Source: Mitsuaria sp. 7
Lineage (GTDB): Bacteria > Pseudomonadota > Gammaproteobacteria > Burkholderiales > Burkholderiaceae_C
Assembly: GCF_001653795.1 (NCBI RefSeq)
Contig: NZ_CP011514.1
Coordinates: 1,494,997 to 1,558,996 of the forward strand
Length of the DNA stretch: 64,000 nucleotides
Reading direction: 5' to 3'
Shown one piece after another: positions 55,293-64,000 of the stretch. The notes under the pieces are model-generated. The model saw only the letters and a list, made by a program, of their open reading frames with translations. It had not been told where the DNA came from and searched no databases. The position numbers and the translations under genes are program-made. How positions within the stretch are numbered: position 1 is the first letter of the stretch; each line of letters begins with the position of its first letter.

Positions 55293-56258
55293 TCACTGAC
55301 GCGGCATCAGCCGGTCAGCCGGCGCCACGGGGAAGGGCGAGCCCAGCGAGCGCGCCTGGCCCTTGACCTGGTTCTGCGCCTGGCACTTGTGGGTGCAGAT
55401 GGTCGCGGGCGGCGCGACCTCGGTCGCGTCCTCGCCGAAGACCATGCCCATGCGGCCGCCGCTGCTCACGTCCCAGCGCGAAGTCAGTCCGCAATGGCTG
55501 ACCTTGGCGAGGGTGCCGTCGCGCTTGACGATGTTGTTCACGCAGGCCGCGTCGTTGATGCGCGTGGCCACCTGCGGGCTGTCGCGCCCGACGAAACGCG
55601 GCGAGTAGTCGTTGCCGAAGTTGACCCGCGGCGTCACCACGACGGTCGTCTCCTTGTAGGGCACGGCGTCGCCCTCCAGGTTGCGGAAGTTGCGGTTGTC
55701 GAAGTAGAAGGCATTCAGGCTCGGGCTCGTCGGATGCGTGGCCAGCGTGTGCGTGAACACGGTCGACGTGCCGTCGGTGCGCGCGACCTCCATCTGGAAC
55801 ACGCCGCCGTTGGCGCAGTCCTTCGCCTGGATCTTCATCGCGACCTGCGGGCCTTCGCGCATCAGCACGATGTCGGTCGTGTCCAGCTCGACGTCCACGC
55901 CGCCGGTCAGCGTCGCGCCGCGATGGTCGGGCAGCTTGGAGGCGAACACGGGCGTCGGCACGCCGCCGGTCATGTCCAGCGGATTGGCCGCGCCGGTCAG
56001 CACGTAGTCGCGGATGCCGAAGCTCGCGGCGTCGACTTCGAACTGCACGTACTTGCCCTGCACCAGGAATCGCGCCGGCACGCTGCCCGCCGCCACGGTC
56101 TGGGTGGCCTTGCCGCTCAGTCCGAGCACGCGGAAGCCGCCGCCGTCGCAGCCCTTGGAGGAGGCGGCCATCGCCACGCCGCTGAGCGCGGTCAACGCCA
56201 GGGCCGTCAGCAGCGCGCGGCCGCGATGCAGGGAAGTGGAGGAACGGGTCGATGTCAT
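55293..56258 (-). CDS. Secreted protein of unknown function
   Basis: 321 aa. GGAG lies about 9 bases before ATG 56258. Signal peptide about residues 1-36 (ALSGVAMAAS), then a beta-rich body with about six cysteines (SKGCDGGGF, AKDCANGG, DAACVNN, SHCGLTS, ICTHKC), probably periplasmic and disulfide-bonded. VFGEDATEVAPPATICTHKCQAQNQ is a conspicuous C-terminal motif. Not recognised. It is divergent from the NarL-type kinase gene with 159 bases between the starts. Confidence 0.75.
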   Translation of the reverse strand: MTSTRSSTSLHRGRALLTALALTALSGVAMAASSKGCDGGGFRVLGLSGKATQTVAAGSVPARFLVQGKYVQFEVDAASFGIRDYVLTGAANPLDMTGGVPTPVFASKLPDHRGATLTGGVDVELDTTDIVLMREGPQVAMKIQAKDCANGGVFQMEVARTDGTSTVFTHTLATHPTSPSLNAFYFDNRNFRNLEGDAVPYKETTVVVTPRVNFGNDYSPRFVGRDSPQVATRINDAACVNNIVKRDGTLAKVSHCGLTSRWDVSSGGRMGMVFGEDATEVAPPATICTHKCQAQNQVKGQARSLGSPFPVAPADRLMPRQ

Positions 56259-56417
56259 GCGCAAGCTCCGGTGTGTGGATGAGAACGGCGCCATGCTAGG
56301 AATCCGGCGCCCGCGCGCCCAGGGCACAAGGGCGGGATCTCGTCGGCACCAAGGTCGCGACCGGTCGGGACCTTGGTCCATGGGCGGGCCGGAATCACGC
56401 TGTTACAGTGCCGCCGG

Positions 56418-57937
56418 ATGCCTCCTCCGACCCCGCCCCAGACGCCCCGGCGCCTGTCGCTGTCGCAGCAGTTCCTGCTGGTCAGCTTCCCGGTGCTGCT
56501 CGCGTCCACGCTGGTCATCGGCTGGTGGGTGGGCCGGCAGGTCGAGGAGAGCGTCGTGCACCGCATCGGCGGCGACACGGCGCTGTACGTGGACGGCTTC
56601 ATCGCGCCCCATCTCGAAGGGCTGGCCCGCGACGGCCGGATCGGCGACGCGGACCGCCGCGCGCTGGAGGCGCTGGTCGTCGACGCGGACTGGGCCAGGC
56701 GAATCGTGTCGCTGCGCATCTGGCGGCCGGACGGCGTCGTGCTGTTCAGCAGCGACGGCGAGGGCGTCGGTCAGAAGCTCGAGATCGACGAAGGCCTGGA
56801 GGCCGCGGCGGCCGGCAGCATCTATGCCGAGATCAGCGTGCGGCGCGGCAGCCGGCAGACCGATCACGGCCAGCCGCTGGAGCGGATGATCGAGACCTAC
56901 ACACCGATCCACACCGCGCGACGGGGGCACATCGGCGCCATCGCCGAGTTCTACCAGATGCCCGACGAGATCGACCGCGAGGCGGGCATCGCGCAGCGGC
57001 GCAGCTGGCTGATCGTCGCCGCGGTCATGCTCGCCACCTATCTGCTGCTGTTCCTGATCGTGCGGCGCGGCAGTCTCACCATCGTCAACCAGCGCAACGA
57101 GCTGCGCGAGAAGCTGGCGCAGCTCACCGCGATGCACGCGCAGAACGAGGCCCTGAACGCCCGCGTGCGACGCGCGGCCGAGGAGGCGATCTCGATCAAC
57201 GAGGCGCTGCTGCAGCGCGTGTCGGCCGACGTGCATGACGGACCGAGCCAGGACCTCGGTTTTGCGCTGATGCAGATCAAGAACCTGCGCGACGCGCGGA
57301 GCTCCCCCGCGCCGGACGTTCCCCCCGGAATGATCCCAGGGGGAACAGCCGAAGCGGCGCTGCCGCAGGACCTGGATCGCATCAGCGATGCGGTGCAGGC
57401 CGCGATGCGCGACCTGCGGGCCATCTCCGCGGACCTGGAGCTTCCGGAACTGGAGCCGTTGTCGCTGGCGGCCGTCGCCGCGCGCGTGGTGCGCGATTTC
57501 GAGGCGAAGACCCAAGGCGCCGTGCCGGTGACGCTGGAGGCGCCCGTCGATCCGGACCGGCCGGCGCCGATGCGGATCAAGACGACGCTGTACCGGTTGC
57601 TGCAGGAGTCGCTGGCCAACGTGTTCCGGCATGCGCGCGGCAGCCGATGCCGCGTCGAGCTGCGGACCGACGCGGCGGGCATCCGGCTGGCCGTCGACGA
57701 CGACGGTCCGGGCTTCGACCTCCCGGAGGCGGGCGCGCGTCGGCGGCTCGGCCTGAGCGGCATGCGCCAGCGCGTGGAGTCGCAGGGCGGGACCTTCGCC
57801 GTGACCAGCGCGCCGGGGCAGGGCACGCGGATCCGCGTCGTCCTGCCGTTGGCGGCGCACGGCGGCGCGGAAGGCGGCATGAGCACGACGGACACGACGA
57901 ATGCAACGAATGCGACGAACACGGACGAGGACGGACG

Positions 57938-57941
<4 letters not shown>
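56418..57941 (+). CDS. NarL/DegS-type sensor histidine kinase
   Basis: 507 aa from ATG 56418 (the frame is open to 56373). Membrane helix 1 (about 19-40), a periplasmic sensor of about 150 residues (HRIGGDTALYVDGFIAPHLEGLA), membrane helix 2 (about 196-215), a coiled coil, then a HisKA_3 domain with DVHDGPSQDLGFAL (phospho-His) and HATPase with LLQESLANVFRHA and DDGPGFDL. The C-terminus has a Thr/Asn-rich microsatellite-like tail (ATNATN). The stop overlaps the start of the response regulator. The neighbouring oxidase or formaldehyde genes are possible targets. Confidence 0.9.
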
Positions 57942-59798
<1,857 letters not shown>

Positions 59799-59805
59799 CG
59801 CGAGG

Positions 59806-59826
59806 GCCGCCGCGGCGCGCGGCGGC
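59806..59826 (+). terminator. Hairpin after frmA
   Basis: GCCGCCGC and GCGGCGGC form an 8-bp stem with a 5-base loop, 8 bases after the frmA stop. No uridine tract follows, so its termination strength is uncertain; it lies in the gap to the convergent ynfA gene. Confidence 0.4.
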
Positions 59827-59872
59827 ATGGTGCTGCCCGCGGCGTGTGATCGCCGCTTGCAGCGACCGCGGC

Positions 59873-60208
59873 TCAGCCCGGTGACTTCCGCCCGAGCATG
59901 ATGATGGCCATGCCGACCAGGCTGACGGCCACGCCCAGCCAGTCGGTGGCGGAAGGCTTCACCTTGTCCACCAGCATCAGCCACACCATCGCGACGGCGA
60001 TGTAGACGCCGCCGTATGCGGCGTAGACACGACCCGCGGCGGTCGGGTGCAGCGACAGCAGCCAGGCGAAGAGTGCCAGGCTGCCGGCCGCCGGCACGAG
60101 CAGCCAGACCGGCTTGTCCTGCTTCAGCCAGAGGTAGGGCAGGTAGCAGCCGACGATCTCGGCCAGCGCGGTGACGACGAAGAGCAGGAAGGTCTTGAGC
60201 AGGTCCAT
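59873..60208 (-). CDS. ynfA: YnfA/UPF0060 family small membrane protein
   Basis: 111 aa, the family length, with four membrane helices. Signature stretches [47 protein letters not shown] identify it. The family resembles small multidrug-resistance transporters in topology, but its transport function is not established for most members. Monocistronic, or followed by the small gene on the same strand upstream. Confidence 0.93.
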   Translation of the reverse strand: MDLLKTFLLFVVTALAEIVGCYLPYLWLKQDKPVWLLVPAAGSLALFAWLLSLHPTAAGRVYAAYGGVYIAVAMVWLMLVDKVKPSATDWLGVAVSLVGMAIIMLGRKSPG

Positions 60209-60236
60209 GCGGGGATTGTCGTGTCCCCTCGTCCAC

Positions 60237-60443
60237 TCAGCGTGACTCGCGCCAGCCGAGCACCCTGGCCGGCAGGAACAGGATGGCCTTGAGCAGCGCG
60301 AAGACCGCCTCGACGCTCAGTCCGATCAGCCGGAACGGCAGCGTCAGCAGCCAGAGGATCGGCCACATCACCAGCGCCAGCAAGGCCAGCGGCCAGCACA
60401 GCACGAACAGGACCAACCAGAACAGCAGGCCGACGAAGCCCAT
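60237..60443 (-). CDS. Small hydrophobic membrane protein
   Basis: 68 aa. The start is set by AAGGAG 6 bases before ATG 60443; the longer open frame upstream looks non-coding. Two hydrophobic segments (about 2-33 and 38-58), rich in Leu/Trp/Phe, with a short basic tail. It ends 28 bases before ynfA on the same strand. Family not recognised. Confidence 0.7.
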   Translation of the reverse strand: MGFVGLLFWLVLFVLCWPLALLALVMWPILWLLTLPFRLIGLSVEAVFALLKAILFLPARVLGWRESR

Positions 60444-60781
60444 GACGCACTCCTTGTTGACGCCGTGATCGGTCGACACGGCACGACAGCACCTTAGCGC
60501 GCGTGACGGTCGATCGCCTCGGCCTTGCGACGGACCGGGTGATCGGACTTCCAGGATGCAGCGGCGTCCGACGCGCGGGCGCCGCCACTCCCCCATCGAC
60601 CCTCGTCCCTCCCACCTTCGGGTGAGCGCCATGGCCGGAATTTGACGCGCCTCAAGGAGTCCTCAGATCGACGTCAGACCGATGGGGGAAGAGGGGGGAT
60701 TTTCGGTTTCTGAGCCCGTCAGCGGTGGCAGAGTTGCTCTCCATGGCGGGCAGGGGCCCGCTGTTGATCGAGGTGGCGACG
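60444..60781. other. Intergenic region with no recognised gene
   Basis: 338 bases between a small membrane protein gene (minus strand) and the tandem coiled-coil genes (plus strand). Both promoters must lie here. I see no convincing open reading frame, RNA gene or terminator in it. Confidence 0.5.
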
Positions 60782-61129
60782 ATGCAGATGAATCCCTATG
60801 AGAGCAGTTCGGCAGAGCGCGCGATGAGGTCCGATCCGGATCTGATCGCTCGGGTGCAAGCCATCGAGACGGTCCTCCCAACCCTGGCCACGCGTGTCCA
60901 ACTGGAGCAGCTCCGCGGAGAAATGAAGGAGGGTTTCGGAGCGGTGCGTACCGAAATGCAGGCCATGCGCGCGGATCTGCAGGCCAGCATGGGCGAGATG
61001 CGCGTCGACATGCACCGGACCGTCAACAACACGATGAAATGGTCGATCGGCGTCGCCATCAGCTGCGTCGGTCTTGCGGCCACCTTCGTGACGACGGTCA
61101 TGCCTCTCATCGTCAATCACGCGAGGTAA
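60782..61129 (+). CDS. Tail-anchored coiled-coil protein, paralogue 1
   Basis: 115 aa from ATG 60782 (GAGGTG 6 bases upstream); this start matches that of paralogue 2, both opening MQMNP. A conserved segment RVQAIETVLPTLATRVQLEQLRGEMKEGFGA, a short coiled coil (AVRTEMQAMRADLQASMGEMRVDM), then one C-terminal membrane helix (WSIGVAISCVGLAATFVTTVMPLIV). It would face the cytoplasm with its C-terminus in the inner membrane. Function unknown. The next gene starts 3 bases after its stop. Confidence 0.75.
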   Translation: MQMNPYESSSAERAMRSDPDLIARVQAIETVLPTLATRVQLEQLRGEMKEGFGAVRTEMQAMRADLQASMGEMRVDMHRTVNNTMKWSIGVAISCVGLAATFVTTVMPLIVNHAR

Positions 61130-61132
61130 TCA

Positions 61133-61660
61133 ATGCAAATGAATCCCTTTGAGAACGGCGCGGCCGGGTGCGTCGCGAAAACCGATACCGAGATGGCAGC
61201 GCGTGTTCAGTCGATCGAGGCGGTCATGCCTACGCTCGCGACTCGTGTGCAGTTGGAGCAGCTCCGAGGCGAAATGAAGGAAGGTTTCGGGGCAGCTCGC
61301 TCAGAACTGAAGGAGGAAATCGGCACGCTTCGCGCCGAAATGAAAGAAGAGATCGGCAGCCTTCGCGCAGAAATGAAAGATGGTTTTGCAGCGGTGAACG
61401 AGACGATTGGTGCGCTACGCGCGGAAATGAAAGACGGCACTGCTGCTGTCAACCAGACGATCGGCGCGCTGCGCGCGGAGATCAAAGAGGGGCTCGGTGC
61501 AAATCGAGCGGAGATGTACAAGGCGACCGGCGACCGTCACCTCGAGACGCAGGAAGTGATCTTCGGTGCAATCAAGTGGGCCGTCGGCGTCACGTTCGGT
61601 CTGGTCGGGTTGATGGTGACGGTCTTCGCCGCCGTGTCTCCCCTCATCAAGTTGCACTAG
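61133..61660 (+). CDS. Tail-anchored coiled-coil protein, paralogue 2 (expanded repeats)
   Basis: 175 aa. It shares with paralogue 1 the start, the central PTLATRVQLEQLRGEMKEGFGA segment and the C-terminal membrane helix, but its coiled coil is longer: units of the form LRAEMKEEIGS (11 residues) and LRAEMKDGFAAVNETIGA (18 residues) are repeated. Mixed 11- and 7-residue periods point to a coiled coil that changes handedness. GAGGT precedes the ATG. The pair arose by tandem duplication; the function is unknown. Confidence 0.78.
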   Translation: MQMNPFENGAAGCVAKTDTEMAARVQSIEAVMPTLATRVQLEQLRGEMKEGFGAARSELKEEIGTLRAEMKEEIGSLRAEMKDGFAAVNETIGALRAEMKDGTAAVNQTIGALRAEIKEGLGANRAEMYKATGDRHLETQEVIFGAIKWAVGVTFGLVGLMVTVFAAVSPLIKLH

Positions 61661-61708
61661 CAACGGCGAGTGCCGTGGGCCGCTTCGCTTGGCCGGCAGG
61701 GAAATCGA

Positions 61709-62668
61709 TCATCCCGACTTCCCCAATGCCGTGGCCATATGCTCGACGAACTGCCTCACCCGCGCCGTGCCTTGAACCCGCTGCGGGTACACCGCATAGA
61801 TGTCCGCATCGGGCGTTTCCCAATCAGGCAAGACCTGGACCAGTCGCCCGGTCGCGAGGTAGCGCGCGATGTCCCATTCCGCGCGCATCAGGATCCCGTG
61901 ACCGGCCAGTGCCCAGTTCACTGCGATCTCGCCGTCGTTGGTCGTCAACGTCCCGCGTGTCTTCACGGCTTCGGTGACGGTCTTGCGGCCGCGCTTGGAA
62001 GACAGCCGCCACAGGCCATACGCCTCCTCTCCCTGTCGGATGCCGATGCAGTCGTGCCGTACCAGTTCTGCCGGTGTCTTCGGTGTGCCGTGCGCGGCGA
62101 GATAAACGGGTGAGGCGCACAGCAGACGACGGTTCGCCGCGATGCGTCGGGCGATGACCCGCGCATCCGGCGGCGGGCCGAAACGGATGCAGACATCGAA
62201 GGCGTCCTCGCTCAGCGGCGGCGGATTGACCGACAGCTGCAGTTGCACCTGCAGCTTCGGATGCTGGCGCACGAAGCCGGAGATCAACGGCGCAATGTGC
62301 GTCCGCCCGAACCCGAGCGTCGCATTGACGCGCAGCAGCCCGCTTGCCATGCCGCCGCTCGCGCTCATCACCTCCTGCAGATCGTCGATCGAAGCGAGGA
62401 TCCGCCGCGCGTGCTCCAGGTAGAGCTCGCCCTCCTGCGTCAGGCTCATCCGGCGCGTGGTGCGGCTCAGCAGCGCCGTACCGAGCCGGCTTTCCATCTG
62501 CGTCAGGTGCTTGCTGACCGCCGCGGTCGTGATGCCGAGCTCGCGCGCCGCGGCGCTCAGGCTGCCTGCGCTGCACAGCGCCGAGAAGAAGCCCAGATCG
62601 GCCGGGGCGATCGTCGCCGCGTTGGTCGCCGTCCTGGTCGCCGTCCTGGTCTTTGAAGCCATGGGCAT
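61709..62668 (-). CDS. LysR-family transcriptional regulator
   Basis: 319 aa from ATG 62668; the ATG two codons later (62662) is better spaced from the weak site GAAGAG. An unusual Thr/Ala-rich N-terminus (about 1-22, RTATRTATNAAT) precedes the winged helix (AGSLSAAARELGITTAAVSKHLTQMESRLGTALLSRTTRRM). The effector domain (about 105-310) is of the CrgA/DsdC-like LysR type. It is divergent from the tartrate dehydrogenase gene with 117 bases between, the classical LysR-target arrangement, so it probably controls that gene. Confidence 0.9.
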   Translation of the reverse strand: MPMASKTRTATRTATNAATIAPADLGFFSALCSAGSLSAAARELGITTAAVSKHLTQMESRLGTALLSRTTRRMSLTQEGELYLEHARRILASIDDLQEVMSASGGMASGLLRVNATLGFGRTHIAPLISGFVRQHPKLQVQLQLSVNPPPLSEDAFDVCIRFGPPPDARVIARRIAANRRLLCASPVYLAAHGTPKTPAELVRHDCIGIRQGEEAYGLWRLSSKRGRKTVTEAVKTRGTLTTNDGEIAVNWALAGHGILMRAEWDIARYLATGRLVQVLPDWETPDADIYAVYPQRVQGTARVRQFVEHMATALGKSG

Positions 62669-62785
62669 GCTCTTCGGATTGTTGAATCCAGGTTGAAGAC
62701 GGATTGACTTTATCCGCGATCCGCAGGGCAGGGCGCTCCTAGAGTCGGACCAGGATTTTTCGACATCACCAGGAGACGGAACCCC

Positions 62786-63859
62786 ATGAAGACCTATCGC
62801 ATCGCCACCATCCCCGGTGACGGCATCGGCAAGGAAGTGATCCCCGCGGGCCGCGAGGTCCTCGAGGCGCTGGCCGCGACGACCGACCGCTTCCGCTTCG
62901 AGTTCGAGGACTTCGGCTGGGGCGGCGACTGGTACCGCGCGCACGGCGAGATGATGCCGGCCGACGGCCTCGATGCGCTGCGCGACAAGGACGCGATCCT
63001 GTTCGGCTCCGCCGGCGATCCCGACATCCCCGACCACATCACGCTGTGGGGCCTGCGGCTGAAGATCTGCCAGGGCTTCGACCAGTACGCCAACGTGCGC
63101 CCGACCCGGGTGCTGCCCGGCATCGACGCACCGCTCAAGCGCTGCGGACCCGACGACCTCGACTGGGTGATCGTCCGCGAGAACTCGGAGGGCGAATACG
63201 CCGGCGTCGGCGGCCGCGTCCACCAGGGCCACCCGATCGAGGCGGCCACCGACGTGTCCATCATGACCCGCGCCGGCGTCGAGCGGATCATGCGCTACGC
63301 GTTCAAGCTGGCGCAGTCGCGGCCGCGCAAGCTGCTGACGGTGATCACCAAGAGCAACGCGCAGCGCCACGCGATGGTGATGTGGGACGAGATCGCCGCG
63401 CAGATCGCCAAGGAGTTCCCCGATGTCATCTGGGGCAAGGAGCTGGTCGACGCGGCGACCGCGCGCATGGTCAACAAGCCGGCGACGCTGGACACCATCG
63501 TCGCGACCAACCTGCACGCGGACATCCTCAGCGACCTGGCGGCGGCGCTCGCCGGCAGCCTGGGCATCGCGCCGACCGGGAACATCGATCCGGAGCGTCG
63601 TTATCCGTCGATGTTCGAGCCGATCCACGGCTCGGCCTTCGACATCATGGGCAAGGGCCTGGCGAATCCCGTCGGAACCTTCTGGTCGGTGGTGATGCTG
63701 CTGGAGCACCTCGGCGAAACCGACGCCGCCCAGCGCCTGATGCGCGCCATCGAAGCTGTGACGGCGAACCCGTCCTTGCACACAGGCGACCTCGGCGGGA
63801 AGGCGAAGACGACCGACGTCACCGCCGCCGTCGTCGCGGCGCTGCGTCAACCCCGCTGA
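62786..63859 (+). CDS. Tartrate dehydrogenase/decarboxylase family protein
   Basis: 357 aa, the family length. Beta-decarboxylating dehydrogenase motifs: IPGDGIGKEVIPAG, substrate-binding arginines around QYANVRPTRVLPG and VRENSEGEYAGVGG, the TKSNAQRHAMVMWDE segment, metal-binding Asp pair in NLHADILSDLAAALAGSLGIAPTGNI, and FEPIHGSAFDIMGKGLANPVG. The wide-substrate TtuC/YeaU branch acts on tartrate and D-malate. AGGAG lies about 10 bases before the ATG. D-malate or isopropylmalate dehydrogenase activity cannot be excluded from sequence alone. Confidence 0.88.
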   Translation: MKTYRIATIPGDGIGKEVIPAGREVLEALAATTDRFRFEFEDFGWGGDWYRAHGEMMPADGLDALRDKDAILFGSAGDPDIPDHITLWGLRLKICQGFDQYANVRPTRVLPGIDAPLKRCGPDDLDWVIVRENSEGEYAGVGGRVHQGHPIEAATDVSIMTRAGVERIMRYAFKLAQSRPRKLLTVITKSNAQRHAMVMWDEIAAQIAKEFPDVIWGKELVDAATARMVNKPATLDTIVATNLHADILSDLAAALAGSLGIAPTGNIDPERRYPSMFEPIHGSAFDIMGKGLANPVGTFWSVVMLLEHLGETDAAQRLMRAIEAVTANPSLHTGDLGGKAKTTDVTAAVVAALRQPR

Positions 63860-63874
63860 CGTTTCTCACTTCCA

Positions 63875-63908
63875 CGGCCGCTGGCCCTCACCCCCGCCCT
63901 CTCCCGCA
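63875..63908. repeat. Left half of a second REP-like element, interrupted
   Basis: 33 bases identical to the first element's left part (1715-1747), ending at the centre of the palindrome. The right arm (GCGGGAGAGGG) expected next is missing; instead an unrelated sequence begins. It lies 16 bases after the tartrate dehydrogenase stop. Confidence 0.75.
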
Positions 63909-63910
63909 AG

Positions 63911-64000
63911 CTGTATGGACCGAGGACATAGGTAACAGGCGTGCCAGGACATGGGTGACACTTTTCCCGCCTAGTCAGCGGGAGGACGAAGTTGCCCTGG
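63911..64000. mobile_element. Probable insertion-sequence end (cut by window edge)
   Basis: The sequence that replaces the REP right arm contains two imperfect direct copies of a 14-base motif, GGACATAGGTAACA (63924-63937) and GGACATGGGTGACA (63947-63960), 23 bases apart. This double motif resembles terminal regions I recall from IS481-like elements of Burkholderiales, but the family is from memory only. No transposase frame is visible before the window ends. Confidence 0.45.

Overview
This is a high-GC window from a Gram-negative bacterium. I read it as a betaproteobacterium of the order Burkholderiales, close to the Roseateles/Mitsuaria/Rubrivivax group. The basis is a TctC/Bug-type binding protein beside a Porin_4-type porin, a PEP-CTERM protein, an Ohr/MBL pair, a type VI secretion (T6SS) locus with kinase, FHA and phosphatase genes, and uniformly GC-rich third codon positions. 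The genus is inference. I saw no rRNA, tRNA or CRISPR array.

Bases 1-25900 carry part of a T6SS locus with embedded accessory genes. A Ser/Thr kinase (cut by the left edge), a LysM/NodB deacetylase lipoprotein and a TPR lipoprotein run in one tight operon. An accessory block follows: VOC protein, PEP-CTERM protein, an SOS-box-controlled radical-SAM DNA-repair pair, an acyltransferase and an F-box-like repeat protein. T6SS genes then resume: LysM/TPR lipoprotein, tagH and pppA, then (minus strand) tagF-tssM-tssL-tssK-tssJ. This covers the membrane complex, the TssK baseplate adaptor and the phosphorylation switch. Sheath, tube, spike and ClpV genes are not in the window. Two chemoreceptor genes sit inside and beside the cluster.

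Bases 26100-33500 hold an AmpG-like MFS transporter behind a perfect palindrome, then a compact peptide-export locus. It has a double-glycine-leader peptide, an HlyD adaptor, a C39-peptidase ABC exporter, and a second double-glycine peptide of only 52 aa. Next comes a visibly AT-richer gene for a secreted protein with three four-cysteine repeats. Bases 33500-37800 hold a persulfide-dioxygenase-like MBL hydrolase, Ohr, a small secreted protein, a DUF2325 coiled-coil protein and two small low-GC membrane proteins.

Bases 37850-45800 hold a TctD/TctE-like two-component pair, TctC, a porin (TTG start), a flavin reductase and a large DUF3772/MscS channel. Bases 45900-48700 encode a 922-aa protein joining an astacin-like metalloprotease to a CHAT (caspase-like) protease, the most unusual architecture here.

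Bases 48800-64000 are mostly metabolic: succinate-semialdehyde dehydrogenase, a cytochrome oxidase operon (fused subunits I+III, subunit II with haem c, two more cytochromes c), a secreted unknown, a NarL-type two-component pair, glutathione-dependent formaldehyde dehydrogenase, YnfA, tandem tail-anchored coiled-coil paralogues, and a divergent LysR/tartrate dehydrogenase pair. A REP-like palindrome occurs twice: inside the coding start of the deacetylase near base 1740, and near base 63900, where it is interrupted by what looks like an insertion-sequence end.
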